From Colletotrichum lupini (taxonomy: Eukaryota; Ascomycota; Sordariomycetes; Glomerellales; Glomerellaceae): a stretch of DNA of 64,000 nucleotides. Under the pieces are notes generated by a model that had not been told where the DNA came from, made no database searches, and saw only the letters and a program-made list of their open reading frames with translations. This document shows positions 22,503 through 34,341 of this stretch, one piece after another. The first letter of the stretch is position 1. The number at the start of each line of letters is the position of its first letter. Made by a program: the position numbers and the translations under genes. Location of the stretch: positions 4,712,001 to 4,776,000 of the forward strand of contig NC_064675.1 in assembly GCF_023278565.1 (NCBI RefSeq), given 5' to 3'.

Positions 22503-23603
22503 CTACATAGTAGAGCTAGGAACGATCCTGTTTGACACTTCGTCCGACGGCTTTGTTGTCGTCGGCTGCGACTGCTCGACAGTCTTGATTACCCGCGCCG
22601 GGTTGCCCGCCACGCATACGAAATCCGGCACGTCCTTGGTCACGACGCTCCCGGCGCCGACGGTCACGCCCTTGCCGATGGTGATTCCGGGCAGTACGAT
22701 GACGTTGCCGCCGAGCCAGCAGTCCTCACCGATGGTGATTGGCTTACCCGACTCTGGCCCGCGGGTGCCGTTGCGGAGACGGGGTTCCAGCGGATGTGTG
22801 CCGCTGTAGACTTTTTGAGAGGTCAGCTTAGGTAATTCGCGGGTCGCGGGTTGCGCCTGATGGGGTATAAGTAGAAGAGAGGAGAGAGGAGGGGACTTAC
22901 ACGAGCAGTTTGGACCGATGAGGGTGCGGTCGCCCACGGTTATGAGACAGGTGTCTATCCATGTGCTGTTGGAGTTGACGTAGACATTCTCACCGAGCCT
23001 ATTGGGCGGTGAGTACGAGGCACGCTTCACTTGGCTGTGGAGATCCGGGGGTGGGTGTCACATACTTGACATTGTAGCCGTAGTCCATCTTTATCGGGGT
23101 ATCGATCCACGGGTAGTCTTCAAGCAGGGCATCGTCCTCATGATGGCGGAGACGTGGCGGAGGGAGAGGGATCGTGTCCCGGTTGATGCTGGGTGGGTTC
23201 TCAAGTCAGATCCGTTCCTTCGTTATGCTAGGTACGGAGTACACATGAGGTAATGCAAAGTTGCGGGGGACAAGGGAAGCTCTCAAAAGGTGTGGAAAGT
23301 TGCCGATACCCAAATGATGCGGGGACACGGCGATAGGCGCAAATAGAACCGGGGGGTGGAGATAGTGAAACAGAGAAATAGAGAAAAGAGAGAAGGGACT
23401 CACTCTTTCCACATGCCAACGAGGGTACGGCGGCTGACATCGCCAGCGTTGTTTAGCTTGTCGCAGGCGGCTTTGCAGCGTTTCCTGTCGGCGATGAGAT
23501 CCGGGGTGAAGGCCCAGTAGAGCTCGCCGTTTCTCATGCGCCTCCTGTTTTCTTCCTTGTCGACGGTGCGGATGTCCATGGCTACGTCTTGGAGGATGAG
23601 CAT
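22503..23603 (-). CDS. Sugar O-acetyltransferase, maltose-acetyltransferase/NodL type
   Basis: Left-handed beta-helix acetyl-CoA-dependent acetyltransferase of 242 residues from exons 23603-23404, 23188-23066, 22998-22901 and 22810-22503. Introns are 215, 67 and 90 bp. The first exon has the Mac helix block (RRRMRNGELYWAFTPDL). The centre reads MDYGYNVKLGENVYVNSN, and the hexapeptide-repeat part contains FYSGTHPLEP, GEDCWLGGNVIVLPGITIGKG and VTKDVPDFVCVAGNPARVI. The His in SGTHP is the family catalytic His. The acceptor hydroxyl in fungi is unclear (free sugars or glycosides are possible). The start could be 23603 or 23579; the latter has the better context, which would give 234 residues. A TACGGAGTA palindrome sits in intron 1. 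Confidence 0.88.
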
Positions 23604-25918
23604 GTGGGATGTGTCTTTTGTGCGCGGTCGCGCGTAAGGTACGTATGTGTAGGGGACGTAGGTATGAGTTGAAGTGTGTTTATGTTTGCCAAGCTTGTGT
23701 AAGGCGAGGTAAGGCGAGGTGAGGTGAGGTGAGGTAAGTTCAGGATGGGGGTCAGGGGAATCTGGGGTGGAAACAACCGACTTGTCGGTGAGTTGACAAG
23801 AAAAAGGATATCCACAGAGATGGACAAGGGGGGGATGATGAGGAGGAATGCAATTGATGGATGGAAGAAGCGAGAACAAGGTGTTTCTATTGAAGACGGG
23901 GTCGTTTGGGAAAACCTAGAGCACACCCCACGACTTTTTGTACGATGAGGAGGAAGAGGAAAAGGGTCTCTATGGAAGAGTATGCTGTATTGGATCTCGG
24001 ATGCCAATTGCCGGCCGTTGTCGAGCTATGGCAGTAGTCTGGTAGTTTAATTCACGAGCTGGCAACCCTGAAGAAAAGAGGCATTAAAGGATCAAGTGAC
24101 CAATTGAAGCAATGGAGCTAGGAAGGAGAAGGGAAAGGGAAGAGAGCCCAGAGGCTACGCAGCAGAGCTAAAGGTGGATGATCTGGTCGGTGAACCCGAA
24201 GCAAGGTACGTGTAAACGGGGACGGGGGGGAGACGAAGAAAGAAGGGGACCAGACCTGGACCATGTTGGTTGCTGGTGCTGCTCCTCCCCTCCCAAAATG
24301 GGAAAAAGAAGCAGCTGCCAGCAACAGCAGTATTTTGCACGACACCTAAGAGCAGTCAGTCAGTGTACGAAGTATCCGCAGGTGTGTTCAAAGCGCATCG
24401 ACGGCCGCGGGGGCTCCACGCACTTGCGTCACCCGCCCCCCTTAACTCGGCCCGCGCTCGCGCTTGGCCTTACCCGCGTCAACTCTGTGTGTGTGCACCA
24501 GACAGACACGACGCACTCACTCCAGGTCGTCATCTCTGTCCGTCTGTCTCTATCTGTCAGCCACAGCAAAACATTGTCTGCCAGATTCCGTTTCTCCCGT
24601 CCCTCCCTCGTATTCTTCCTCGTTGAATACCCAGGGCAGGGAACTGTCGAAGAACCCATTGAGCAGAACAGCCTTACCTGACATCACGACGGGAATAACC
24701 TCAGCATCCCCTAGCTGGGCTGAGGTGGAGAGACTAACGCTGGAAAGAAAAGGTGGGGGACGACATCTGATTCCGCATCTTGGATTCCACAGTCTGCGCA
24801 GCACAGAAAGAAGGATCCAACGTCTGTGCAGTCTCACGTCCACATCTCCACGATTCTTACTACCTAGTATACGGAGTAGTACATACTCGAATACCTCCGA
24901 GAATTGCAGCAAACGACCGGGAGAACGCACCCCATCACCCACACTGGACGTCGGAGTCTCGCAATTCACGAATCCGAGAGACTCCGTTTCCACGCATGTT
25001 GGCTGACGAACGCCGACTTCATACTTTACTTTTACTACCTAGTTCACTCCATCGCAAACCCATCACGAGCCCACCGCCACAGAACCGCCATGTTCTGAAC
25101 TCGAACAGAGTTACCAGCACTGCCAAGTTTTTCGTTTTCCTTCTTTGCCCTTCTTCCCGCTTTTCCCTTTCGTCGCAACTATACGTAGACGTCTGTGTCA
25201 GTGTTGCAAAAAAACGGGAAAACTTGGGCTCGCATTGGTTCTTCTCGCATGTAAAATGACGGCCACAAAAGAAGCTAGAGCCAACTTGCCCCGCCACAAA
25301 CTGCGCGCTCTTCCAGTCTCGACGTCGTTCCGCGGCTCGTTGAGGCTCTGTTTTTTTCTCGCAACGTAAACTCTGCCACGCTCGCATCTGCCCCTTTGCC
25401 GTATCCCGCATCCCGCGGCCACCACCACGACTCTGCATGTGGGCTCCCGAGTGGCTTAACCCGACCTGCTTGGATTCACAGAAACATCGGATCGACGCAT
25501 CTTTTCACACAAGTCAGCCAGCCACAACCATGTCGACTTTCCGTCGGGTGTAAGTACCCATCTAGCCTAGTACCTATCTCTACCTTTCCCTACCTTGCCT
25601 TGCTATCTGTCACCTTGCCTTTCCTGTGCCTTCCCTTTCTCGTCTTGCTTCAACCAGAGCCGCAAACTCAGCCACACCACCCTCGGTCCCGGCATCAATC
25701 ACAAGAACACCGCCCCGATCTCCCGTACCCCGTTTCCTCTCCGCACATGTCCGGTCCCGTACCGTCCTGTCCTGTCCTGTTCTGTCCTATCCCTGGTGTG
25801 AGGTGAAGTGAGGCGAGCAACTGCGGCTGCGACCTTGACGTCCTCGGACACCTCCAAAGGACGTCCAGTTCTGCGAACCTCTTTCTGCCCCTCAACACCA
25901 AGACCCCCCACCATCGCC
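23604..25918. other. Intergenic, 2.3 kb, between acetyltransferase and STE14
   Basis: Contains a GGTGAGGTAAGG-type short repeat (about 23698-23741), the TACGGAGTA motif (24868-24889), and CT-rich stretches. At 25530 an ATG opens six codons and is followed by a clean GTAAGT donor at 25550; this may be an upstream exon of the STE14 transcript (see findings). No other gene is supported. Confidence 0.5.
23698..23741. repeat. GGYGAGGTAAGG-type short tandem repeat
   Basis: Degenerate tandem copies of AGGCGAGGTA and AGGTG, related to the AGGTA repeats at 29461 and 54590. Confidence 0.8.
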
Positions 25919-26770
25919 ATGTCCTCACGCACGCCCACGAACCCCCTCTACTCCCAACCACCAAACCTCCCGAACCGCAACCACAACCGCCACAAAGACC
26001 CCCAAGCTGACATCCCCCCCAGCGACGCCCGCCCCCAGGACCCCCCAACCCCAGGAAAAGAATACTACCCAAACCAACCGAAATCCCTCGCCGGCATCGC
26101 CCTCCGCGCCTTCCTCCTCGGCACGACCTTCACCCTCGGCCTCCTCTCCCTATCCCTCCTCCTCCGGACCACCTCGTCCCCGCTCTGGCGCCTCCCCTTC
26201 TTCCTCTCCGCCCTCTCCCTCTTCCACTTTCTCGAATTCTACACAACGGCAGCCCACAACACCCCGCAAGCGACAGTCCACGCCTACCTCCTGACAGCAA
26301 ACTGGCCCGCCTACGCAATCGCCCACGCGACAGCCTTCCTGGAGTGCCTCCTCGCGAACCTCGTCTTCCCCGACAGCGCCTGGGCGCCCTTCGGCCTCCG
26401 ACCCTTCTTCCTGGTTGCGGGTCTGCTTCTGGTCGGGCTGGGCCAGGCGGTCCGCTCCGCGGCCATGGTCACGGCGGGCCAGAGCTTCAACCACACCGTC
26501 CAGCACTACCGCGCAGAGTCCCATACCCTCGTCACGGGCGGCGTGTACGCCTACTTTCGGCACCCTTCGTACTTTGGCTTCTTCTGGTGGGCTATCGGCA
26601 CGCAGCTCGTCATGGGAAACGTGGTGTCGCTCGTGGCGTACGCCGTCGTGTTGTGGTACTTCTTTTCAAAGAGGATACGACACGAGGAGGAGCTGTTGGT
26701 CAGGTTCTTTGGACAGGATTACGAGGACTATCGCAAGCGTGTCGGGACCATGATTCCCTTTTGCGGGTAG
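25919..26770 (+). CDS. STE14: Protein-S-isoprenylcysteine O-methyltransferase
   Basis: 283-residue ER membrane enzyme that methylates the C-terminal prenylcysteine of CaaX proteins such as Ras and a-factor-type pheromone. The Pro/Asn-rich first 60 residues are followed by several hydrophobic helices. The C-terminal ICMT core reads GQSFNH, HTLVTGGVYAYFRHPSYFGFF (RHP from residue 214) and then EEELLVRFFGQDYEDYRKRV. These are the S-adenosylmethionine and catalytic motifs of the family. The ATG at 25919 has a good context (GCCATG). The frame stays open upstream to 25808, and an added N-terminal exon from 25530 is possible but unproven. It converges on DGAT1. Confidence 0.93.
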   Translation: MSSRTPTNPLYSQPPNLPNRNHNRHKDPQADIPPSDARPQDPPTPGKEYYPNQPKSLAGIALRAFLLGTTFTLGLLSLSLLLRTTSSPLWRLPFFLSALSLFHFLEFYTTAAHNTPQATVHAYLLTANWPAYAIAHATAFLECLLANLVFPDSAWAPFGLRPFFLVAGLLLVGLGQAVRSAAMVTAGQSFNHTVQHYRAESHTLVTGGVYAYFRHPSYFGFFWWAIGTQLVMGNVVSLVAYAVVLWYFFSKRIRHEEELLVRFFGQDYEDYRKRVGTMIPFCG

Positions 26771-26923
26771 TTAGTACGGGCTCGTCATGGCACGCAACTT
26801 GAAGAACGACATGTTGAGCCAACTGCCAATTATTGTGTTTTGTCTAAAACCCAGAAATCATAGTGTACATAGAAAAGAGTACCAGACCAACGCCGTGCCC
26901 CATTTGACGATTGTTTTGGCGAG

Positions 26924-28667
26924 TTACGAGGTTGCAACCGAATTACAGGCCATTTGCCTGCTGACGCTGCCGTACTTGGCCTGCCACGCGTAAAAGTACA
27001 TCAAAGCTGCAAAGGGCTGCCCGAGGATGGTAAACGAGACCCAGAAAATGCAGTTGCCGAGCATGCGACCCGTGGGAGACTGCATCTTTTCCAGGGGGGT
27101 GGTGAGGGCAATAAGGGGAAGTTGGAAGAACATGCCCGCAAAAGCAACACCTGTTTTTCTTTGTTAGCCGACTGACTGACTGTACGAGTTTTCCCCCCCG
27201 AGACGACTTACCAATAATGTTATGTGTCGGGATACCAACAAGAACCTCGTGCAGGACGGCAGACGCGAAGAAGACGGCCAGTTGCGCGGCCCTTGGGCTC
27301 CATCCTCGGCCAATCAGGGGTGAGTAGACATGACGCTTGAAGTACTGGTATACGGGCTTGTTCCACAATCGCCAGTATGCACCCAAGCTCTCGCTGTTCC
27401 ACCAGTCCTCGTAGAAACACCGGTCACCGAACCGGGTAACTTCGGCGAGAGCGTTGAGAAACGATTGGAAGAGGGCAAAAAAGCCGGCGAGCCAGATGAC
27501 CAGAGAAATCGTCGAGAGTTTCATCAGCCGCTCGAGAATCTTGGGGACGTCCAGAGAGGCAATCTTATCAAGAGAGTTGATGAGGACAGGCGCGGCGTAC
27601 TGGGCGCTAGCGAACCAGATAAAGACACCCAGGCCAAATACTTCTGCCATGCGCTTCGCGACAAAGACCCATCTGATCTTGTCCGTCCTCGGATACGCGG
27701 GCTGGTAGACCAATGTCGGTGCCCACCAGAAGTATGCCAGGTTGTGCATCGAAATGTTCTGAGGATACGGGCACTGCTGGTAAATTTCGGGCATGGCGGC
27801 AAGTTCGCCCTTGACAGGATGCAAGTAGGCATGACGCAGGTCTCGGTTCGTAAAGGCGTACGACGCTGTCTTGAGCCAGACGATGATGGCGTGGAGCTCA
27901 GTCAGGGTGCCGATCAAGGGGTGGTGAATGTGGAAGTACACGACATAGGATGTAACGGTCAGAGCGAGAGTGATGTTAACGGCGTGGATCCAAGCGATAA
28001 CCTTCCAGGTCGAGTCAAACCTCGCGCGCTGGTCCTCTGTTGGGCTGGCGGCTCCGTCTTTCGATTTCGCCCGCAGGCCCCTTGCTTGCTGGGCGGCAGC
28101 CAGTTCGATTAGGTACGCGGCGATAAGATGACAAGGGATCAGAAGATATAAGCCCAAGCCGAGAGCGAGATCTTGCTGGCGGAAATCGTGGCAGCGAACA
28201 CAAATCAAGACTCCGTACTACAAGCGCCTGATTAGTGAGGTGTGTCTTCATATCAAGAACAATTCGTTGAAGCCTACTTTTTGAATGTTCTCCATCATCA
28301 GACGAAGATTACCGACAACTATGCTTGGTTAGCCAATGCCATTGAAGCAGCTCCGGCATCGGCTCGACGTACTTAGTACAATAATCATTAAGTTCCTGAA
28401 GCCAATGAAGCTCGGGGCCGTGTTAGAGTCATGGCTCAGGGTTGATGGGCGCGATTTGGAGTGGACGGCAGCGACGTGTCTGTATTTCTTTTGAATAGCC
28501 CTCCTCAGCTCGTCGGTCGTGCGGTTGGTGTCGGGTGTAGTAGTCGGCTTGACGGCGGCCTTGGGGTTGGAGGTGCCATTGGAGGTGCCATTGTGCTTGT
28601 TACGCAGAGAGGAGGAGGTAGTGGTGGTGCTTGAGCTCTCAAGGCTCGTCACCGTGGCCGTGTTCAT
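26924..28667 (-). CDS. DGAT1: Diacylglycerol O-acyltransferase 1 (MBOAT family)
   Basis: 522-residue ER membrane enzyme that makes triacylglycerol from diacylglycerol and acyl-CoA. Exons are 28667-28373, 28318-28278 (41 nt), 28217-27212 and 27150-26924. Introns are 54, 60 and 61 bp, and all joins keep frame. The N-terminal 75 residues are Ser/Thr-rich and polar. Multiple membrane helices follow the FRNLMIIVL...NLRLMMENIQKYG block. FYEDWWN (380-386), the acyl-CoA-binding signature of DGAT1/ACAT enzymes, and the MBOAT histidine in HEVLVGIPTHN (H435) are intact. DGAT1 rather than sterol acyltransferase is favoured by the NLRLMMENIQKYG and SFLNALAEVTRFGDR blocks. Confidence 0.93.
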
Positions 28668-30473
28668 GACGGGCAAGACGTCCCTGGAGCTATTGGGTCC
28701 TCAACAAGAATGTAAGAGAGAGAGGAGGAGGAGGAAAAAAGGAAAAGCGGCCGTAGTGGATGACGAGGGGGAAAGATGGGTGAAAGTATAAAGTGAGGAG
28801 ACGTGTAGGTAGGCTGTCAGGGAAGAGCTATGTATATGCAATGCAGGGAGTGAAGTGGTGGCAAGCGCGATAAGATATCGGACTCGTTAGTATAGATCTC
28901 TAATGCAAGACACCGCGCGCGGCCGGGTCAGGCAAGATGAAGAGTACGGATTGACTTTGTAACCGGCGTTTCCAAAGGGAAAACGGACGGCGCCCGCGAA
29001 TCGATTTGAGCTCCTTTCAGAACTGAGGAGAAGCTATTTTATCTGGATTGGATGGACCAGGTAGGGCGCATTGGCTTTTTGGCTGTGCCTGGTGAGGGGC
29101 AATGGCTGAGGTGCAGGAAAATGATTGAGTGGTGAGGTAGCTTTAAAGAAGGGGGTACGTCAAGGCACAGGGGGGGGAAAGGTAAGTGAGGTATGTAGTC
29201 GGAGGGAAAACCAGGTGGAGGAAGCTAGGCCGACGCCATCAGACCTTGTAGCGTGGGGATTCGTTCATCAACGTGGAGGAATGATGGAAGAGGAGGTGCG
29301 CTGACGACAAGAATGCAGACGGCGTGCAGGACGGGCCAGTTGAAGAGATGCGATGCAGAGAACTGATCAGAGACATGGAAATGCAGGAGAGATGAAGTAA
29401 ACAAAACAGAATTTACGAAAAAGAGAGAGACGAGTGACGACGGGCCAAGGTACTAAGACTAAGGTAAGGTAAGGTAGATACGATGGCACGGCCCATTGGG
29501 GCGGGATTGGAAGGGGGGACCTTGAGAATGTCAGGGTCGTTGAGCTGTCTGACCCGGAACCTGGCTGGATCAACGGAGAGCGCCTCAAAGCCAGCGCTAA
29601 TGCATGACCGCAGAGAAGGAGACAGCCCAGAGAGACAGAGAGCAAAAAGCCCGTTGTGTTTAAAATCACCCAACACATCCTGCATCCTGACGCCGCCAGC
29701 CTAGGCAAGTTGAGGCCTTGAGAGAGAGAGAAAAGTCGCATGCATCCAATGCACGCCAAGGGTCTCTACGGCTCCACGGATAGTGACGGCGATCCCCGGT
29801 GGCAGCTCTGAGTGGTCCAACATGGGCTTCACCTCGTGGGTCCAGGGAACTTGGGAGTCAGAGTCTAGAGAAAAACGAGGAGGGAGCCGTGGCTTTGCAA
29901 CTGGAAAATCACATGTGAAAGTGCCTGACTGACTGGGCAGTGGGGAGAGGGGCCAGAAGAAATCGCACCTTGCCATAAATTATCACCTCACGAAGAATCG
30001 CGGGATATTTTTGGGCATTCGCGGCATGGGAATGGAAATTTGGGACATGGGCGCCCCGATATTGGCCCGGATAAGAAAACCGATAAAAACCGTGGGCCGT
30101 CGACCTTCCCGGGAAGCGAACGGGTACGTACCCAGGCTGCATTAGCTCATCGACCGAAATTGACGACGTTGGAAGGGACGTGCCTCTGTGCATCCTTCCT
30201 TCAGTCCACAGCAGAGCTCCCAGCTCCCAGCTCTCAGCTCCCTGGGTCATGTGACTGCGAGAAGAGTAGCTGGCCTGTGCACGCGTCGCGGTCGTTTTCA
30301 CTGTCATTGGCGACGTACCAACCTCGTGGAACCGAACAATGCTGAAGCTCCCTCACCAACAAGCGCCATTTCACATTTCACTGAAATTTCGGGGTTTGTT
30401 TCATCAGCCATAAACTACATATGAGCTCAATATCAACAAAGAGAGATTGCGAAACCCTCATGAGAGTTTAAAG
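28668..30473. other. Divergent intergenic region, 1.8 kb, DGAT1 / PFS2
   Basis: Promoters of two divergent genes. It has purine-rich stretches next to DGAT1 and an AGGTA tandem repeat at 29461-29476. Longest ORF (29367-29759, minus) has no motif. Confidence 0.6.
29461..29476. repeat. (AAGGT)n short tandem repeat
   Basis: Three AAGGT units; the same unit recurs at 54590-54608. Confidence 0.9.
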
Positions 30474-32655
30474 ATGGCGTATGATCCTCGAGGGGATCAC
30501 CATGGCAGGAGAGGAGGAGGAGGAGGCCCAGGCGGTGATGGAGAGGGTCAAGATGGCGGTTTCGTGAGAGCCAGGGGTCGACGTGAGTTTTTACCTAGAT
30601 TCTCTAGCACGAGCTCATGCGTAGAATACCCAGAGCGGAAGCCCTCAGCCTACATGATGAGAGACAGGGGCGAACACCATCTGGACTTCTCATCTCAAAC
30701 TCCTGCGCGCTTGAGACAAAGACTAGCTTCCACGAGCATATAACTGACGTCCCCAGGTCCTGTTACTGATTATGGCTCAACCGTCGCCAACTGGATGCGC
30801 CATCGCTCGCCACTTGACGGCGATGCATACACCGGAGAAGTCGAGAGGCCAAGTGCCAGCTTCATCGTTGATGTGAGTCCTCTACAAGGTCGCCTTCTCC
30901 TCATCTGCATCCCTGACACTAACATGCTCACAGTTCATACCACCCGCCGCGAGGAGGACAGATCCCGGTGACACAATCCCAGTGAAGCACCTACACTCAT
31001 CACTGAACAAGATCAAGCACCCGGTCAACGTCGTCAGGTGGACGCCAGAAGGACGCCGCCTGTTGACCGCGTCGAGCAGCGGAGAGTTCACATTATGGAA
31101 CGGTACCGGATTCAACTTTGAGACCATTATGCAGGCCCACGATTCCGCCATCAGAGCTCTCGCCTATTCTCACAACGACGACTGGCTCATCTCTGCCGAC
31201 CACGACGGAAGCGTCAAGTACTGGCAGCCCAATTTCAACAACCTTCAGAGCATCGCCGCACATAACGACCCGGTCAGAGACCTCGCATTCAGCCCCAACG
31301 ACTCCAAATTCGTCACTGCATGCGACGACTCGACGCTCAAAATTTTTGATTTTGCTGGAGGAGTGGAGGAGTCGACCCTCAAGGGCCACGGCTGGGACGC
31401 CAAGAGCTGCGACTGGCATCCGACAAAGGGCTTGTTAGTATCAGGCTCAAAAGACCATCTGGTCAAGCTGTGGGATCCCAGGACAGGCCGGTGCCTGACC
31501 ACCCTCCACGGCCACAAAAACACAATCACAAAGACGCTGTTCGAAAAGGTCCAGGGCGACTGCCTGGCAACGTCAGCACGAGACCAGACGGCCCGCGTCT
31601 TCGACCTCCGAATGATGCGCGACATCTGCCTGCTCAAGGGCCACGAAAAGGACATTTCGACCATCGCCTGGCACCCAGTCCACTCCAACCTCCTCAGCAC
31701 AGGCGGCCACGACGGCTCCCTGTACCACTACATCCTTGACGAGCCCAACACGCCCGCCGGTCACGCAAACTCCGTGGCCCCCTACGACAGCTCCGACCCG
31801 TCGACGACCCCGGCGCAGACGATATATCCCGCCCACAAGGTCCCCTTTGCCCACGACTTTGCCATCTGGTCTCTCGACTGGCACCCGCTAGGCCACATCC
31901 TCGCCTCGGGCTCGAACGACCGCATCACGCGCTTCTGGTCTCGCAAGCGGCCCGGCGACGCAGACGTCTTCCAGGACCGCTACCACGTCGGTGAGGCCGC
32001 CGCCGAGGCCAACGGCACATGGGACCGCCGCGGCGGGCGCCGCCAGCGTCAGGAGGAGGAGGAGATGGAGATGGAAGACGAGATGGACGGCCTCGTCGAC
32101 CAGAAGATGCCCCTCAAGCAACCCATGGTCCCTGGGTTCCCAGGCCTCCCCGGTCTTCCTGGACTACCGGGCCTACCGGGCCTCTCGATGCCGCAGAACG
32201 GCGGCGCAGGCGGTCCCGTCCCGCCACCGCCGATGATCCCCGGCGTCGGCGGCGCAGGTGGCGCACCCCCTCCGCCCCTACCCTTCCCCCTGCCCGGGCT
32301 AAACGGTGCACCGCCGCCGCCGATGATCCCAGGTCTCCCCGGCGGCATCGACCCGAGCAACCCAGCCGACCTGGCCAAGATTGCCGAAATGATCCAAAAG
32401 GCCGGCGGCACCTTACCTCCCCCGCCACCAGGTGGCTTCGCGCCGCCGCCCGGCATGGTGCCGCCGCCGAATTTCGTGCCGCCGCCCGGGTTCCCGCCCA
32501 TGCCCATGTCCATGCCGCCGCCTCCCGGCGCGAACAACAACAACCACAGAGACCGCGACGACGGTGGCCGTGGCGGCAGGCGGGCGCCGCTTCCTAGTCA
32601 GGAGGAGAGTCTGAAGCAGGAGCAGCGACGTGGGAACTATACGCGGTCCCGTTAG
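30474..32655 (+). CDS. PFS2: Polyadenylation factor subunit 2 (Pfs2/WDR33)
   Basis: 648-residue WD40 subunit of the cleavage and polyadenylation factor; its human counterpart WDR33 contacts the AAUAAA signal. Exons are 30474-30582, 30757-30872 and 30934-32655, with introns of 174 and 61 bp. The joins give [20 protein letters not shown] and FIVDFIPPAA, both expected. Seven WD repeats run from about residue 90 to 390 (for example [58 protein letters not shown]). The C-terminal 250 residues are Gly/Pro/Met-rich, with GLPG repeats and many PPPP blocks, resembling the collagen-like tail of WDR33. The gene converges on NUC1. Confidence 0.95.
32146..32193 (+). repeat. GLPG-coding tandem repeat in PFS2
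   Basis: Five tandem nine-base units encoding Gly-Leu-Pro triplets in the PFS2 C-terminal region. Metazoan WDR33 also carries a collagen-like segment after its WD domain. Confidence 0.85.
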
Positions 32656-33276
32656 GAGAGCGAAAATGTAGTAGAATTGGGGCGGGCGTAGGGGGCGTGG
32701 AAACCGCAAACGGGTGGTGGGAAGGCAAAATACGACTCGGAAGTCGTCGATTTGGATTTCTCCGGCACTCGGCGGTCCTTTCAGTGTACGAATAGTGGCT
32801 TTGAGGAGGAAGTAACGGGTTGATGATACCCTGGCGCTGGAGGGGAACCAAAAAACACACAAGTCAAGTCACGGTACTCGAGGAACTCTGCACCTTTGGA
32901 CAATGTGATGATATACGTATGCGAAGGCATGCTGTCGACAACTGTCGACTGACCAGGCTTGTCTAGTGTACATGTGCCCCACTGCTTGTGGCTTGGGATC
33001 CCTTCGCATGATGCTTGTGTCGTAGCTCTGTGTATGCAAGTATGCGATGCAGCCGACCTCTCCTCTGTTTCTGTCTCTCTCTCTCTCTATCCTCGGTCGC
33101 TTCCCCCTTCCAAGGTACAGTAATGGTACATATGTGAAAGCAAAGGACAACTATGGAGAGCCAACTCGGCCTCATGCTAAATCCCCGCCAAATTGAAGAA
33201 ACCCCAACGGTCCATATCGGAAAGCAACCTCCCCACGCACTCCTCCGTGATCCTTCAGCAACCCCGCCGATCCATT
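32656..33276. other. Convergent 3' spacer, PFS2 / NUC1
   Basis: 0.6 kb with 3' UTRs of two converging genes and a CT dinucleotide tract around 33075-33092. No gene seen. Confidence 0.65.
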
Positions 33277-34341
33277 CTATGAACGGCCCTTGCCGCCACC
33301 ACCAATCTGCTTCTGCCTATCCGCGTACTCCTTGACGACAATTGCGCACGTCGCCTCGGTACAGAGCCTCTTGCGGCGCTGCGGCGCAAGCTTGCTCGCG
33401 AACTCGAGTCCCGCAGCGCGCTCCACGGCCTCGAGCGGCATCTCAAACTCTGATAGCGGCTTGCTGTTGGGGATGGGCGCGTTGGGCATCACGAAGGCGC
33501 CAATGGCGACGTTGCCGCCGGCCTTCCCGTCCTCGGCGAAGATGACCTTGTAAAAGTGCGTCGGCACGGCGACGTTGGGCGGGTTGCCGATGACCTCGTA
33601 CTTGGTGTACCACTTGCCGTCGACGGGGTCGCGCTTGGGGAGGTACAAGGGTCCGGTGACGATGCGGACAGACGGGTACCGCGTCGTCAGGCGGCGGCAA
33701 AAGTCCTCGAAGTGGGCCCAGTAGTCGCGGTTGAAGCCGTCGCCGACCTGCGGGCACATGTTTGTGAGGTAAAAGGTGTCGTCCATGGCCTTTTGGGACC
33801 ACTTGCAGTCGGCGGCGGGGACCTGGTGGCCGCGGTCGTAGCCGCTGCGGAAGTAATCCTTGAGCTTGGCCTGGAACTTTTCGGGGACGGAGGCGTCTTC
33901 GAGGAAGACGCTGTGCTTGCGGTCGCCGTCGCGCTGGGCGAGGGAGGCGGGTGTGATGTGCTCGACGACGTAGTGCGGGTTGCGGGTGCGGCGGTCGAAG
34001 GAGGAGACGAGCCCTTGCCGGGTCGCGAGGTCGGCTACGGGACCCGGGAAGCCGTATTCGAAGATGCCTGCTGGGTCGACGGGGCTGCCTGACGCTACGG
34101 GAACGGGACCCGGGCCGCCGGAGGGTGAGGGAGGGAGCGGGACGGCGTTGGGGTTGGTGAAGACTTGGGTGCCGGGGACGGGGACGGTGGGAGCTGTCGA
34201 GAAGGAGGAGGTTGTCGTCGGTGCCGTTGTCGTCGCGGTGGGAGGTTGCTTTTGGGAGCGCATGGAGTAGATCGAGGCCGTGAGCGCGGCGCCGCCTCCG
34301 GCGCCTAGCGCCATGAGGGCGATGGAAGTGGTTTTCGACAT
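33277..34341 (-). CDS. NUC1: Mitochondrial DNA/RNA non-specific endonuclease (EndoG type)
   Basis: 354-residue single-exon beta-beta-alpha-metal nuclease. It degrades DNA and RNA, sits in the mitochondrial intermembrane space/inner membrane, and in fungi acts in mtDNA maintenance and programmed cell death. The N-terminus is short and basic, followed by a Gly/Ala-rich hydrophobic stretch (IALMALGAGGGAALTASIY), fitting a mitochondrial targeting and membrane anchor. A Thr/Ser/Pro linker runs to about residue 90. The core begins at FEYGFPGP; DRGHQVPAAD at 169-178 carries the catalytic His172. The metal-binding Asn lies in the FYLTNMCPQ block. The ATG at 34341 is preceded by stop codons or non-ATG sequence in frame. 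Confidence 0.95.
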   Translation of the reverse strand: MSKTTSIALMALGAGGGAALTASIYSMRSQKQPPTATTTAPTTTSSFSTAPTVPVPGTQVFTNPNAVPLPPSPSGGPGPVPVASGSPVDPAGIFEYGFPGPVADLATRQGLVSSFDRRTRNPHYVVEHITPASLAQRDGDRKHSVFLEDASVPEKFQAKLKDYFRSGYDRGHQVPAADCKWSQKAMDDTFYLTNMCPQVGDGFNRDYWAHFEDFCRRLTTRYPSVRIVTGPLYLPKRDPVDGKWYTKYEVIGNPPNVAVPTHFYKVIFAEDGKAGGNVAIGAFVMPNAPIPNSKPLSEFEMPLEAVERAAGLEFASKLAPQRRKRLCTEATCAIVVKEYADRQKQIGGGGKGRS

